This document shows positions 11,741-24,449 of a stretch of DNA of 64,000 nt, piece after piece. Each line of letters starts with the position of its first letter. Positions within the stretch are counted from its first letter, which is position 1. Under the pieces are notes generated by a model. It searched no databases. It had not been told where the DNA came from and saw only the letters and a program-made list of their open reading frames with translations. The DNA is from Loripinus fragilis (Eukaryota > Mollusca > Bivalvia > Lucinida > Lucinidae), in the NCBI GenBank assembly GCA_964019695.1, contig OZ026525.1, positions 71,726,260 through 71,790,259 of the forward strand, given 5' to 3'. Both the position numbers and the translations under genes were made by a program.

Positions 11741-12480
11741 ATGTCCAATGAAAACGCACCACCTACAAAAATGACTATATCTTTTTAACGACATAACATT
11801 TCATTTTAGCAATTGCGTCTTATTGTACTGTAGCAATTATGTAAGTTACTGATAGGTCTTTTAAACCGAATGGCCACTGATGACACGTGCTGGAACCATT
11901 TAACAAAACAACCTTGACATCAGCTGCGTTTTGCCGCCTACTGATTTTTGTTTTTCAAAATACTCTTTTTTGAAATTTTCTTTCAGGAATACCATCAGTT
12001 TCAAACAGTTTGGATTAAGATCAGGTCCAACATTATTATCAAGCGTGACCTGTGTCAAAACCGTTTGTAAAGGTTATCAGCAGACGACGCTAGTGGTTTT
12101 TGAAAGGCGAATTATATAGAACAAATGAAAGCATTCATAACTCCATTATATCATTTTATGCGTACCTCTCTCAATGCAGTGATTTGTCTAACAATGTGTT
12201 TACCCCGAACAACTCTAATATTAGTTTAGTTGACCCTTACCTACAAATATTGGCAATTATTTCCTACGGAAAAGGTATCATGCCATACATTATTTTTTAA
12301 ACCATCGATGCAAATAGTTCTTTACATTTCTCGCGGTTTAACTATCATTCTTTCAGCGTCAACGTAAAAATCATATTTAAAACTGATGAAAAAGTGCAAA
12401 AACACAAAAAAAAACATAACAAACTACTTTATCTCTGTGATAGATAAATAACCATTTCATGGCATAAACTTTCTTCCATG
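11740..12480. other. intronic stretch, nothing recognised
   Basis: A+T-rich sequence without a credible exon on either strand and without a match to the repeat families listed here. Confidence 0.5.
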
Positions 12481-12984
12481 CAGAGATCAAGTAAGCTATT
12501 TAGGTCAACAACGAAATTATAAGACTTCGTCTGACAAAGCAAGGAGGCTTTTCTAAGTATTAAACTATCTCTTTCAAATGGACGGTTATAAATTGACCTT
12601 TAGAACAAATGCTTCATTGCGCTTTGTCTCTTCCTTAATATCTTTGAGGAGCATGCAAGGTGCTCAGCCAAACTCTCCACAACTTTATAAGAAAATGATT
12701 TTACCTAACTACATTCCACTGTTTTAAGAGCATTTATCTCAGATTTTACTATGTATTAATCAATCTTAATTTTCAGCGCCCTCTGATGTAATATATTGTA
12801 ATTTTTTTTCCTATTGCATGCCTCTGTGATACATTAACATTGTTATTTTTACATTAGTTTGCCAAAGTAAAAGCCCTACAGGGCTTATGTTATATGTTGC
12901 TAATATTCGACAATAAATAAATCTTGTATTGTATCGTTTTTTGTCAATGCTTCACAAATTGTAGGACCTGACTAAACCATTTAG

Positions 12985-13718
12985 AATTGTCAGAGAATCT
13001 GTCTAACTATAGCCCCACTACAGCGCTTTTCATGCTGTTTTCGTTTTGTTTGTTTGGTTTGATGCTTTACATCCCAGTCAATAGTTATGGTCATGTCAGG
13101 ATGGTCAGTTCACATAACCACAATTTTTTCCTAGGCAAGCTTGACTAAGCGGTTAATCAGTACATCATAAAACAGCTAAGTTCTTAAAATATTGATCAGA
13201 AACAAAATTCTGACACCTGTTAAGGACCATTACTTTATTACAAATAAGTACAAAAAAGCAGGTAGCAATCCCAACCTAGATCTTGTCAATATAAATGTAT
13301 TTACAAAATTTGATGAATTCTATCCATTTCTTCTCCAGATATTGAGTGAAACGAAATTCTGACATAAATCAAGGGCTATAACTCTGTAACAAAATAGCAA
13401 AAAATGACAGCTAACAATAAAAATGTAGATTTTGTCAATATCAATGCACATTTAAAATTTCGTGAAATATATCAATTTGTTCTCTAGATATTTAGTGGAA
13501 ACAAAATTCTGGCGTAAATCAAGCAAGGGTCATAACTCTGATACTAATGTTCGAAAAATAATATGTTACAATCCAGACCACTATCTTGTAGATATCAATG
13601 AATATGCAAAATTTGGTAAAAGTCTATCAGTTTATTCTCAAGACAATGAGCAGAAACGAAATTATGGCGGACAGAAATACAGTAAAGCCCTACTTTTTTT
13701 CAAAGCGGGGCTATACTG
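12985..13718 (+). mobile_element. repeat element D, copy 2
   Basis: This has the same head as copy 1 (AGAATTGTCAGAGAATCTG, CAGCGCTTTTCATGCTGT), about four ~150-bp units, and the tail TTCAAAGCGGGGCTATA. The paralogous block at 30.07 kb lacks it, giving an empty-site comparison. Confidence 0.65.
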
Positions 13719-13734
13719 ATAATTGTTATATGAT

Positions 13735-13975
13735 TGGAGAGATACCTGTCTCCTGATTGGTCAAATTTGTCTTCATACATCTCTATGTCTACCTGAAAAC
13801 TAGTCTAAACTGGCCTAGAAGGTGATATTAGATGAAAACCAGCTCAAACTAGTTTCCAGAAATTAATAGTTTTGACACTTGTGCAATACTAACCTCTAGA
13901 GAGCTAAAACTAACATAATGAGTATGAAACTAGCATGTGCTACGTGAAATGGACATGATTTGCTGTTTCACCCCC
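13735..13975 (+). repeat. dispersed repeat also present inverted at 40735-40985
   Basis: AAAACTAGT..AAACTGG, GATGAAAACCAGCTC and the terminal GACATGATTTGCTGTTT are found as reverse complement at 40735-40985. The start of the window (about 60-130) carries another partial copy. No terminal repeats were identified. Confidence 0.5.
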
Positions 13976-14260
13976 TACAGGTAAATTAAATACTTTAATG
14001 AACTTTAACAACAGTATTGTTTGTTTGTTCATTTTTCTTGGTTGAAATAAACAAAACGTAAAAAAGTGTTTATGATTAAATTTTACATTCCATATTCAGA
14101 GAATTTATAAACATTTTGAAATACAAAATACTACATTAAAACAGTTAATAACAGTTGCTAAATCTTGTGAGAAAGCCCTTAGGATGAACATGACTTCAAC
14201 AACAAAAGTGAAAGTAGAAAAAAAAATCATTCATAGTTAAAGCGTCATATAACAAAACAG

Positions 14261-14400
14261 TTATTGACTTCAATTTCGGTAGACATGAGGATTTATCTAC
14301 TCTTAAAAGTGATATTCACCTCAGCCTTACGGCCTCCGTGAAAATCGATTTTTTTGGGGGGTAGATAAATCTTCATGTCTACCTCATTGAAGTCAATAAT
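14261..14400. mobile_element. foldback element, ~40-bp arms
   Basis: The arm TTATTGACTTCAATTTCGG..GTAGACATGAGGATTTATCTAC is inverted at 14361-14400 (GTAGATAAATCTTCATGTCTAC to AGTCAATAA). The loop holds a second short inverted repeat around the centre (CCTTACGGCC). The element at 59521-59657 belongs to the same family, and half copies lie near 28610 and 40420. Confidence 0.75.
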
Positions 14401-15672
14401 TGTATAGTGTAATATTACCCTGAAATGCTCTTGTTATGCATGTTACCATCATAAATTGTATTCATTCTTCATCAAACTGGACATAATTTAGAAAAAAGAG
14501 ATTATAGCTTTAAGCATGGGGATTTGAGGTTTTTAACACATACTGCCATTTTTTGAGGCATTTGATAAACTGCTTAAAGGCATGCAGCATGTCATTTGGT
14601 AAAAATAGTTATTACTTTGCATTTGCATAATGGGATATGAAACTAATATAGGGTAATATAGGTAACATGGCGTTTACACTGTAACCCCTGTTGCCAGAGG
14701 ACAAACATGTGTCGTTTAGCATCACATATAATGTACATTTAGTTTCAGCAAATTATTGTGTACACAATTCGCCCTGGAGGAGGTGGGGGTCTCGTTATGC
14801 ATGTTCTCTCCGTACATCAATAAAGTGTTGATACTTTTTTTCATATTCTGGTCCTTCAGGAATATTGGGTTCTGAGGGAAAGCAAAATACCACTTAAGCC
14901 AGTGCTAGGGGCATGAGAATCGTAGCACTTGCCATTAGTTCTCATGAACAGACTCAATAAAACCAAGTCTGCTGTTTTCTTATATTGTAGGTTCTCTTTA
15001 TTTTTGAAGGATCCATTGTTCTGGATTATTATCAGCTCCTGTGGCTAAATATTGTGTTTTATCATTGGCATTAATACACACTGCTGTTGCCAGATATATA
15101 CCAAATATGTTAGAAAATAAAATGATAACTATGCACTGTATTTGTTTGCAAAAGAGTCAACAATTGACTGCATTTTGGCAATTTACACTTAATTAGTAAG
15201 ACAGCTGAACGGTTAAGTTATTACAAATGACTTATTGCATTGCTGGGAGGGCACATCAAAACATATAGATTTTATAATTGCTCTATTTAATGAACTCAGC
15301 AAGGTTTTTGGTGATATTAATATGACACCTGATATAACTATGAACTGTATTTGTTTGCACAAGAGTCTATAATACACTTATTTCTGGCAATTTTTACACT
15401 GAATTTGGTTAGGTAGCTAAACGGTTAAGTTACTACGAATGGCATTATTTGCATTACTGGGAGGGCCCATCAAAACATATAGATGTTATAATTGTTCTAT
15501 TTAATTAATTTAGCAAGGTTTTGATGATATTAAGATGTCTTATTTTTTTTAATCTTATAGCAAATGATCTAGAGTTATAATACGTAAGATTTCATCATAC
15601 CTTGACAAGGTTTAACAAGGCTCATTCCATAATCGAATATTCCAGAGTTATAAAGCACAAACTATACCATAC

Positions 15673-15843
15673 CTGGACAAGGCTTGACAAAGCACGTTCC
15701 AAAATCTGTGGAGTCTCCTCTACAAGGATTTCCCATCCTGGATGGGCTAGGATGTGTACATGATCGCAACCGTTTCCTAATCCCTTGTCCACACGAACTG
15801 CTACATGTTGCCCAGAGTTCCCAGAGACTCCAACTTCCATGTA
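15673..15843 (-). CDS. TSP1 domain exon E8 (subtype A, copy 1)
   Basis: A 171-nt phase 1-1 exon with acceptor ATTCAG before 15843 and donor G|GTATGG after 15673. The translation begins VHGSWSLWELWATC and contains CSSSCGQG (O-fucosylation consensus), RKRLRSC, and six cysteines, ending PCPG. By my count it matches exon E6 at 43 of 57 residues. All cysteines and the three tryptophans are kept, and the introns on both sides also align, so the pair arose by segmental duplication rather than by retroposition. In transcription order it follows E7 after a 12-kb intron and precedes E9 after a 10-kb intron. Confidence 0.95.
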
Positions 15844-16139
15844 CTGAATGAAACATCAAACAGAAAGGCTTAGAGCAACGATTTCTCACATGGCAGCCAA
15901 CAAATAAAGGCATCAAATTATTTAATTAGTTTTCATTTTTATGATTTTTTATGATAAAGATTGTGCTTGAAATAAAACTTGTCAAAGCTTTTATGCCCAT
16001 CCTTTTTATCAGCATGTTTACGGAAAAACAATCACAGTTGGCAACTTTGCTTTCCTTTTTTAATTTACAAGAAGGCAGGTCTGACCGTAAATTCTATGAC
16101 GATTCCGACATAAAGACATATCTGCATGTATAAATGAAA

Positions 16140-16664
16140 TGGTTAGGGCCTGATGTGGTGTTTGTGGTCGGCCCCACTGGGATTTAACTGTTTGATTTCT
16201 TTTACTCTGGTATTCAGTTGTATATATTGTTGAGTCCTTATCTTTGTTTTATCTCCTTTTTTATATCTTGAGTTGAATGTACAAGGAGATGACACATTGA
16301 TAGGTTAGGAATCTTTCATGCATATAAAACTTCTATGTGCCTCCAACCACATCAGCAATAAGGGTGAGGTTTGTACCGTCAATCATGTTTAAGCCCTCCA
16401 GTATTTTTTTACTAACCATTCCAAGGTGGTGCTTCTTTGTTGAAACTTTTTGCTATTTGTGTTTCGTGTAAGTCTGACATATTATATTGTCTGTTCCTTG
16501 CAGTCTTGTGGTCACCTGCTGGAAAAGGGCTGACCTATTGGCTTACTTGTATGTGATGTTTTCTTTGGGTTTTTTGTCAATTTCCCATATGGTGTCCTAG
16601 GTCAGTTGTGGCATTTGATTGCATTGATTCCTGATCTTTGCATTCTTTCTTACTTTGATAATGA
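16140..16664 (+). mobile_element. RepB solo copy (shared with 31560-32050)
   Basis: A full-length RepB running from the GGGCCTGATG block to CTTTCTTACT. The orthologous position in the duplicated block at 31560-32050 carries the same insertion, with homologous sequence on both sides, so it predates the block duplication. Confidence 0.75.
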
Positions 16665-17096
16665 TTTAATCAAACTTGAAAAAGCTAGCAGTGATATACA
16701 ATAGTCCCATTTTTACATCTATGAGGCATTTTAAGGGCAACCAAATCACCAGTGAAAAGTTAGATCTGGTCTCAATCAGGTAAATATGGAGGTTCTTATT
16801 AGCTTAAGCATGAAAATTATCAGATAAATATCAACCATGAAAAATTGGATACCAGTTTTACTATATCCACTCTTTTTGGAAAAAAGTGGATATATTCTTA
16901 GCTGTCCTGTCTGTCTGTTCGTTCATCTGTCCATCAGACAATTGTGCCCCAACGCCAAAAAATAAGTGAGTACTCCTCTTTCATTTTTACACCAAATGTG
17001 TAAATATATAGCACAATAATTGCGTATTGTATGTATATTGAAACGAAAGAATACGTTGAATGATATGGCTTTATAAACAAAAGCCAATGCCAAATA

Positions 17097-18369
17097 AGGG
17101 GAATGGTCAAAAAATTCTCAGCCCCTAGTACTTCAGGCTACCAGGGAATAAAAATTTGACCCTTACTTTTCAGTATAATCTCCCTTCAAGGCAATGCACT
17201 TAGCCCATCTCTGTTCAGGCTTTCTCATCCCTTCAAAATAGAAGGCCTTTTCCTGGCTCCAAGTACTCGTTTACTGCTATGACGCCTTCATTGCTTCCAT
17301 ACTGTGTACCTCGAAGATGGGATTTCAGTTTGGGAACAGATAGAAGTCAGAAGGAGCCATATCAGGAGAATATGGGGGGTGAGGAAGAATTTCAATTCCA
17401 CATTCAGTCGTGCAGTGATGACAGTATATGACGTGTGGGCAGGGGCGTTTTCTTGCAAGATCAGAACACCATGAGTCATTTTTCCTCGCCTCCTTCTTGT
17501 GATTTCCCTATGTAGTCGTCTCGATTCCCCTGCATAGTATGCACCATTTATCGTGCAACCTTGCTCAAGATAATCAATCATGATCACTCCTTGACTATCC
17601 CAAACGATTAAGACCATCACCTTACCTGCTAAATGAACCCTCTTAAATTTCTTAGCAGGAGGAAGAGCCAGGATGCTTCCATTGTTTGCTCTGCATTTTT
17701 GACTCTGGGTCAAAGTGGTAAACCAATGTCTTATCTTGAGTGCCAACTCGCTCAATAAAATTGCCAGGATCATTTTCATAGCAAGACAGAGGATACTTAG
17801 AAGTATCAAGCCTAGTCCTTTTCTGATCATCGGTCAACATTTGGCACACCCATCTTGCCTATACCTTTGACATATCTAAGATGTCGGTTGATTGTACTGC
17901 CCCAAAACTTATGCCCACTTCGCTAGCTATGCTTCGCAGGTCTCGCCTCCTATCACACATAACCAGGGTGTGCACGACCTTGACATTTTCATCTGCGGTG
18001 GCATCTTTGAGGCGGCCAGACTGTCCATCATCCTCAATGCTCTCCCCCCCCCCCCACATTTTATACTCTGCTGCTCATTTTTCACTGGTGCAATAATAAA
18101 GAGACTCCTTCCAAAGGGTTTCTATAAAGTTTTCATGAATTTCCTTAGGAGCATACCTTCCTTACAGAAGTACTTGATAACAGCTCCATTTTTCAAATGT
18201 GTCACACCCTCCTCTCTTAAAAGTGCTTTACATTAGCAACCAAGCATAACCACATGTTTTTCACCCTCCCAATGTCCTTCAATAAGATCATATGACCGAC
18301 TGACAATGATTTATATTCAATGAATCTCATTGGAGCATATGGGCCTGAGAACTTGTTGATCACACCTCG
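17097..18369 (-). mobile_element. mariner-family DNA transposon, dead
   Basis: The length of about 1273 bp is typical of mariner. Imperfect terminal inverted repeats are visible: GGTCAAAAAATTCTCAG at the left, and the reverse complement of CTGAGAACTTGTTGATCA at the right. TA flanks both ends (17095-17096 and 18370-18371). The transposase reads on the minus strand. Confidence 0.8.
17310..18235 (-). pseudogene. mariner transposase pseudogene
   Basis: The frame is broken into at least four pieces. In order they are an N-terminal helix-turn-helix remnant (NGAVIKYF), GESIEDDGQSGR and ISFGAVQS, DDQKRTRL, YHFDPESK..QWKHPGS, GKVMVLIVWDSQGV, and LILQENAPAHTS. A YSPD block lies in a different frame near 17385. 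These are mariner landmarks. Damage includes a frameshift at a run of 12-13 C (18043-18055), a frameshift at a second C run near 17400, and E in place of the second catalytic D (QEN for the family's usual HDN). Not functional. Confidence 0.85.
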
Positions 18370-18401
18370 TATACTTAAACTCTCGTTCACTGCTCAAACA
18401 A

Positions 18402-18604
18402 GGGAGCGTAGTGGCTCAGTGGTAGAGTGCTTGACTCGAGACTGAGGTGCCGCGGGTTTGAGTCTCACCAACGTCACTGCGTTGTGGTCCTTGAGAAAGA
18501 TACATTTTTCCTAGCTTAGTACTGGTCCAACCCAGGAAGATCCGTCCCTGTTTAAATGAAAGATTGTTGATGGGACGTAAAGAATCAAATTAAACAAACA
18601 AAAA
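18402..18604 (+). mobile_element. tRNA-derived SINE with 13-bp target-site duplication
   Basis: A pol III-like A box (TGGCTCAGTGG at 18412) and B box (GGTTTGAGTC at 18455) mark a tRNA-derived head, followed by a ~130-bp body and an A-rich tail. The 13-bp sequence ACTGCTCAAACAA flanks it perfectly (18389-18401 and 18605-18617), so this is a fairly recent insertion. It sits 32 bp outside the mariner element. Confidence 0.88.
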
Positions 18605-20157
18605 ACTGCTCAAACAAAAAATCCTCTTTCATTTTTTATCAAGGTTATTTAGCATAAAAAATATCAATGTTGTGTATATTAAAACAAAAGTTTTAGATAA
18701 CTTACACAATTTGCCAACGTTGTGTAGATTAAAACAAAGGTTGTAGATAACCTTGGAGGCAGGGGTCAATATCTTATGTATTTAAAATCTCTTACCGCTC
18801 GTAATGAAAATACTTTCTTCATTTTATTTTATGGAGAGTATTCATAATTTTAGCACAATGATTACTTTTGGTGTGTAGATGATAAATGCTTAGATTATCG
18901 CTATGACCTTGGAGTCAAATGTCAAGGTCAAACTTGAAATCTACCTGATGGATTGTGTTTGTATTAAGAACAAAACGTGCTCTTTGTGGATTACAATAAA
19001 GGATTTTGGTTGGCCAATGTGACATTGGATTGATAGATCAAGGTAATTATACTTTATATTTTTCAATGGAATGTGTTCATATGTGGCTTATCGATTGAAG
19101 ATAGCAGAGATTGTTTCTGATTCGATATAGCCATGGAGTTGGAGAATAAGGTCAAATATACTTAAGATCTGTCTTAAGATTTAAACTGTTCATATTTAAC
19201 CCATTAATTAATAATTGTTTATAGGGAATATATGACAACAGAGATTTTGGATTGCCAATGTGGATGTGGAGTCAAAGTTCAAGGTCAAATATGCTTAAAA
19301 TTAGTCTTATGGTTCTTAACATGAACTCCTCATGGAATTAGATATCGTTTAAAGATCATTACACCTCTTAACGTAAATTCATCTTATACTTATTGATAGT
19401 GTTTTTTATGATGAAGATAAGACATAATGATGTCAATAAAGGTATCCTATTACCAATATGACCTTGGAGTCAAAGGTTAAAGTCAAATATATTTGAAATC
19501 TTTTATAGATGGTAAGATAAACTCCTCTTACAGTTATTGATGAAGGTTGTTTATATTTAAATCAGTGATTGCCTGTTGTGTGTAAATTACGACCAAAGCT
19601 TCGCATTGCTTTTATAACCTTGGAGTCAAAGGTACAAAGAAATGGCAAATCATCTTTAAACCTCTCTTACGTCTTGTAATACAACTTTCTTAGCTTTTTT
19701 GATGAAGACTGTTCATATTTGGCCCAAAGTTGCTAATGGTGTTTAAATGGATACGAGTTTTTGCTAAGATTGTCAATATGACCTTGCAGTCAAAGGTCAA
19801 ATATACTGTTAATCTCTTTGATGACTCGTATCAGGGTGTCATACTAAGCACAATGGTGTTTTGTGGTGTGTATATGATAATGGACATATTGGCTTGCATA
19901 TACAAGCATGACTTTGGAATCAAAAGTCTAGTCCAAATTTATGCTAAGCCCTTCTTAGTGCCTGTAATGCGAACTCCTCTTACACTTTCAGTAGTAGGTG
20001 TTCATATTTTGCACATTGTTCTATTGTATTAAACAGATGGCAACATGTCCTAAGAATTTAGATCACCAATATGACTTTCAAGTCAAAGGCCAGTGATAAA
20101 TAAAATTCATAAATATCTTAAAGCTCCTTATAGTCATAGGTCTGGTATAAATATATT

Positions 20158-20499
20158 TATCATATGACGTTGCGTCTGGGAGTGAAATAACGCCATGCTA
20201 TAAAATCGATAAACCACTAGTGGTTTAAAGATTTTTGGGAAACGTTATGAAGTCCATAAAACCGCTGCGTTCGCAATGACAAAATTATAACGTTTTTACC
20301 ACAGAAATTAGATTTCAAAGTAATCTTAATGTCATATGATAAATAGAATCTAACATTCATGCTCATGTATTATTGAATTTATTAAACTCGTTGCAAAAAA
20401 GAAATAAAATGCTCGGCAAGCCTCACATTTGATCTCTTTTCCTTTACTTGTTTAATAAATTCAAATAAACATGGGCACTCATGTGAGATCCTCTACATA
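20158..20499 (+). mobile_element. MITE C, copy 1 (~340 bp)
   Basis: Family hallmarks are GTCGCGTCTGGGAGTGAAAT near the left end, the palindrome AAACCACTAGTGGTTT, a GCTCGGCAAGCC stretch, an inverted TTTATTAAACTCGTT..AAC..GTTTAATAAA pair, and a terminus near GATCCTCTA. There is no ORF. Inserted in array E. Confidence 0.75.
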
Positions 20500-21317
20500 A
20501 ACACAGCATTATGGCTGATAATTCGAACTCTTCTTTCAATTTTTCATGAAGGTGTTTATTATGGGCACAATAGTTTCATATGGTAATGTTATGACAGAAA
20601 AGGCCTCAGATTGTTGATATGACATCAATGGTCAACATCTAATAAACTTTAAACTTGTTGATTACATGTAACGCGAACTCATTGTACATGTTTTGATGGA
20701 TGGCATTCATATTAGGTAAAGTACCATATGACAATTAAGGTTTCTAATTGCCAATATGACCTTGGAACTAAAGGTCAATGTCAAATATATTGAAATCTAT
20801 TCTATGGACGGTAAAGCAAACTACTCTTACAGTTATTGATAGTGGATGTTTATATTTAGTACAGTGAGTGTCTATTGTGAGTGCTTGTATTGCAAACTCT
20901 TCTAACAATTTTTGATGGAGGGTGTTCATATTCCACAAAAAATAGCTTATGGCTAAAGATGACTTCGAGTTTTTTTAGATTGCCTTATATACTTTGAGTG
21001 AAAGGTCAATTTTGAGGATCTCATATTTGGCTTAACAGTATTTATATGTATATATGACAATAAATTTTGGTTTGTTTTGATACTCTACGTCCTAGATAAC
21101 AATTTTCAGTCAGATCGGTACGATTTCCTGTGTCTTGGGTTGAGCCAGTACCAAGTAGGGGATAAAGTGTCTGGCTAAAAACACAAAACAGTGACTCTGT
21201 CAGGGTGTTTGTTTTTTTTTTTCAATCTAGCAGCCCTTTGTTCCCCAGTCTAATACTCTACCAACTTAGCCATCACATTCTGCACTTTTGTTGAGGGGTA
21301 GGGGGTGGATATATGTA

Positions 21318-22723
21318 CGAGGGCTGAGCAAAAAGTTCGTAGAATTTGTTTATAAAAATAAAAGTACTAGAGCAGCTGCACTCAAATTTTTACATGTTAA
21401 AGATCTATTCAAACCGGACAAAATTTGACAGTTTTAGACAAATCGATAAAAATTTTTCGTTGCTATGACATCTTCTACAACGTATGTAAAGGATACCCGG
21501 AGCACGCCATAACGTTAACGTCATTTGACAACATCCTTTAACGTTATGACGGCGCTCTATCAGCGCATTATTATGGTCTTTGTTGCATGTGCACACAATA
21601 ACTCATAATTAGTGGTATTTATGAATAGATCTAAATGTAAAATAATTTATATCTCTAGTCTATTAACATTTTATAGAAGAAATTAAAGACATTTACATAA
21701 TACTCCGAGCTGACCGTTACAATTTCTCTTGGGTACAGCCTGGCATAACAACATTTCCTGTCAATCCGCATTTTTAACCATACATTTCTCTCAACTCTTA
21801 GCAACTTGGCCCTCCAGCTCTTTCTGTCCATTGTGAAGAAAGTGCTTAGTTTTGGGGTTGAACTGTCAAAGCCAATTTTCATCACACGTTACAATCATGT
21901 CAAAGAACCTATCACCTTTATGCCTATTTGGCCGTCAAAAACTGATTTCAGACACCAACCCATATTTCCTGCTCCTCAATCGTCAGTAATTTTAGAACCC
22001 ATCCGGAGCATAGACGATGCATGTCCAAGAGACCATGCAAAATAGTTCTTACTGTTTAATATGATGATCCCTCAGCCTCTGAAATCTCTCTTTAACCGTT
22101 TGGCTGCAGTCCTATTCACGACGTCACGGATGCACGTCACAAGTTTATGGCTTATTATGTTTGCGCGGCCCACCCATTGAGCTTATTCAAAGCTCATTCT
22201 TCCTTGCTCAACACACGCATGCCACTTGAACACATGCCTGGTGCTTCTCCAGCTATTTAGTATAAATTTAAGGTTTCAGTCAGCAAATATCAGAAGTTCA
22301 AAAAGAATTTTATCGCTGTGCGAGTTTCTTTTTAATATTGTATACTGTATTTTTCCTCCGATATGGCTCACAAAAACTATTGTCATTCCGTTATTATTCG
22401 GAAGTGACGTCAGAAAGTTTGCATGGATTGCCAAATGGTGCCATCTTTGACATTGATGTAATTTCAGTAGATTTGAATCAGACAGTTTTGAAATTTGATA
22501 TTTTTTTAAAGCATAACATCAGTGAATTAACGGCGTGCTCCAGGGTAGTGAACCTTGCACTTTTTAAGGTGAAAATAAAATTATCTAAAGTAGAGTTAGA
22601 CTTATGATATTTTATCTGGAAATTGATATTAGACCATAATTACGCATGTGAGATTCTGAAAACAATGGGACCTCAAATAAAAAAGTTATGAAGAAATTCT
22701 ATGATCTTTTTGCTCAGCCCTCG
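21318..22723 (-). mobile_element. second mariner/Tc1-like element, dead
   Basis: The terminal inverted repeat CGAGGGCTGAGCAAAAAG is present at both ends with TA on each side (21316-21317 and 22724-22725). Similarity continues inward for about 40 bp. The total length is 1406 bp. The minus strand has only broken transposase-like remnants, such as a degraded counterpart of the HFDPETK region near 21850. Inserted in array E. Confidence 0.8.
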
Positions 22724-22859
22724 TATATTATACTGTAATATATTGACCCCTTCCCCCAAGCACTCTTCTTCTTCTTCTTCCCGTTATAGTTCTTCCCTCG
22801 GTTAACCTGGTATTACACTCTAGTGTAATGACAACCATGGCATAGCTATACCAATAATA

Positions 22860-23660
22860 TATGAATGTTATGAATTGACCCTGGGTTCTTTTAGATTCAA
22901 AGGTCAATGGCAGCTACATGTACACTTAAAATGTGTTGTAGGCTCATTACCTGAACTTCTCTTACATTTGTGATGAAGAGTCTTCGTGTATGCTTTCCAG
23001 GTTGCATATGGTGTGTATAAGAACATTTGGATTACAGATATGACCTCTGAGTCAAAGGTCAATGTCAAATATACTTATTATCTGTTTGTATGGCTCGAAA
23101 TGCATTCTCCTTTTACAATACTTGACGGAGATAGGTAACATTTTGCACAATAATCTTATGGTAAATAGATGACAATAAATGTTATTGATGGAATATATGA
23201 TCTTTGTGTCATTGGTTAAGGTCAAATATTTATGTAAACAGGTTTTATGCTTAAATGCCATCTCCTCAATTCACATTGTTCAACGGAGGATCAAAGTTGA
23301 TGGAATGTTTGTCTTAGGTATGTAGATAACAGATAAGCTTTTTGGTTCCATCTATGGCATTTTATTCAAAAGTCAGTGTCTAAATACTTAAATTCTGGTT
23401 GATAGGCTTCTACCACTAATTTTCTTACATGTTTTGATATAGCTGGTTCATATTTTGCATTTTGATTGTCTAATGTGTTTTAACGTCAACACTAACTTTT
23501 GACTGTTTATATGGCCTTTCATTCAAAGGTTAGGGTCAAAAATATTATAATCTGTCCACATGGCTTATACATAGAGTAGTGAAGTTTTGTGACTGTTTGA
23601 TTTGGCGTGTATAAGAATACTAAGGTTTTTGATTGCTAATAATTCCAAGTTGGACTTAAA
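22860..23660. repeat. distal part of tandem array E
   Basis: Four to five more ~160-bp units follow the mariner element, each with the GAGTCAAAGGTCAATGTCAAATA-like segment in diverged form. They end before the RepB copy at 23940. Confidence 0.6.
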
Positions 23661-23939
23661 TCTCTCTTGCTCCAAGGACTTTCAGAACCTGAGTTTATGG
23701 TGACTTGGTGTATAAGTGAAGAAGATTTTTTGGCTTTAATAATTTTTCAGCGCAGTTTATTAAAATAATTTCCCATTATAAAAATATTCGCTATAAAATA
23801 ATGTATTGCAACAGACTACATGCTTGGTGGTCAATCCAATAACGCTTAGCAACTTTGTTTTCATCTTTAATTGCAAGCCCGTGGGTTAAACCTTAGACTC
23901 TTTGGCGATTCCAACTTAAAGAGTTATCTATTGATGAGA

Positions 23940-24449
23940 TGGTAGAGGCCTGATGCTTGGCTGACGTCAGGCCCACCGTGATTTACTTACTTGGGTTTCT
24001 TTTGCTCCGGTTTTCAGTTTTATGTACTGTTGAGTCCTTATATTTGCTTTATCTCCTTTTCATATCTTGATTTTATGTTCTAGGAGATGATGCATGGATA
24101 AGTTAGGGATATTGTATACAAACCAAACATCTATGTGTCTTGATCCACATCTGAACTAAGGGTGAGGTTGGCGCCTGGAGACCTGTTTCAGCCCTCCAGT
24201 AAAATATGTTTACTGACCGTTCCAAGGCGGTATTTCTCTTGTGGATCATTTGTGTTATTTATGTCTTGTATTTTTCATGCTTTCGCGTCTGTTCACTGCT
24301 GCCTTGTGGTCACCTGCTGGGAAAGGGCTGACCTCTTGACTTTTGTTTGTGATGTTTAGTTGTGTTTTTGTCAGTTTCCCATGTGGTATTGGATCAGGTG
24401 TGGTACTTGATTGTATCGATTCCTCATCTTACACCGCCTTTCTTACTTC
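23940..24449 (+). mobile_element. RepB solo copy, nearly complete
   Basis: This is the cleanest RepB here. It runs from GAGGCCTGATGCTTGG through GGTGAGGTTGG, CAGCCCTCCAGTAAA, GACCGTTCCAAGGCGG, CACCTGCTGGGAAAGGGCTG and CTTTCTTACT. No RT sequence is attached. Confidence 0.75.

Larger units (their letters stand above)
12480..16930. repeat. segmental duplication block A, copy 1 (contains exon E8)
   Basis: Intronic and exonic sequence here aligns in order with 29100-32360. Matching anchors are the GGACCTG..AAACCA stretch (12963 and 30053), CTCTTGTTA..CAT (14420 and 30101), GCATGGGGATTTGAGG (14514 and 30181), CCCTGTTGCCA (14685 and 30343), exon E8 against E6, and the RepB insertion at 16140 against 31560. 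The RepB insertion therefore predates the duplication. Element D at 12985-13718 and the sequence up to 14400 are absent from copy 2. Confidence 0.85.
18640..23660. repeat. tandem array E, ~130-195-bp diverged units, with nested insertions
   Basis: Units share GACCTTGGAGTCAAAGGTCA, GTCAAATATACTT, CTCCTCTTACA and TTGATGAAGG..TTCATATTT. Unit starts are spaced about 130-195 bp, with about 160 on average. The array is interrupted by a MITE (20158-20499) and a mariner element (21318-22723). The hairpin TATCCACT..AGTGGATAT at 16862-16892 may be its left terminus. The paralogous position near 32275-32370 keeps only a short remnant, which accounts for most of the size difference between the two duplicated introns. 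Confidence 0.65.

Noticed and set aside
17288..17830. The longest open frame in the window (180 codons, minus strand) as a host gene
   Set aside because: It carries mariner transposase motifs with frameshifts, lies between mariner terminal repeats and lacks an intact catalytic triad.
18640..23660. CRISPR-like regularly spaced repeats
   Set aside because: The repeats are long, diverged, contiguous tandem units in an animal intron, not short identical repeats with unique spacers.
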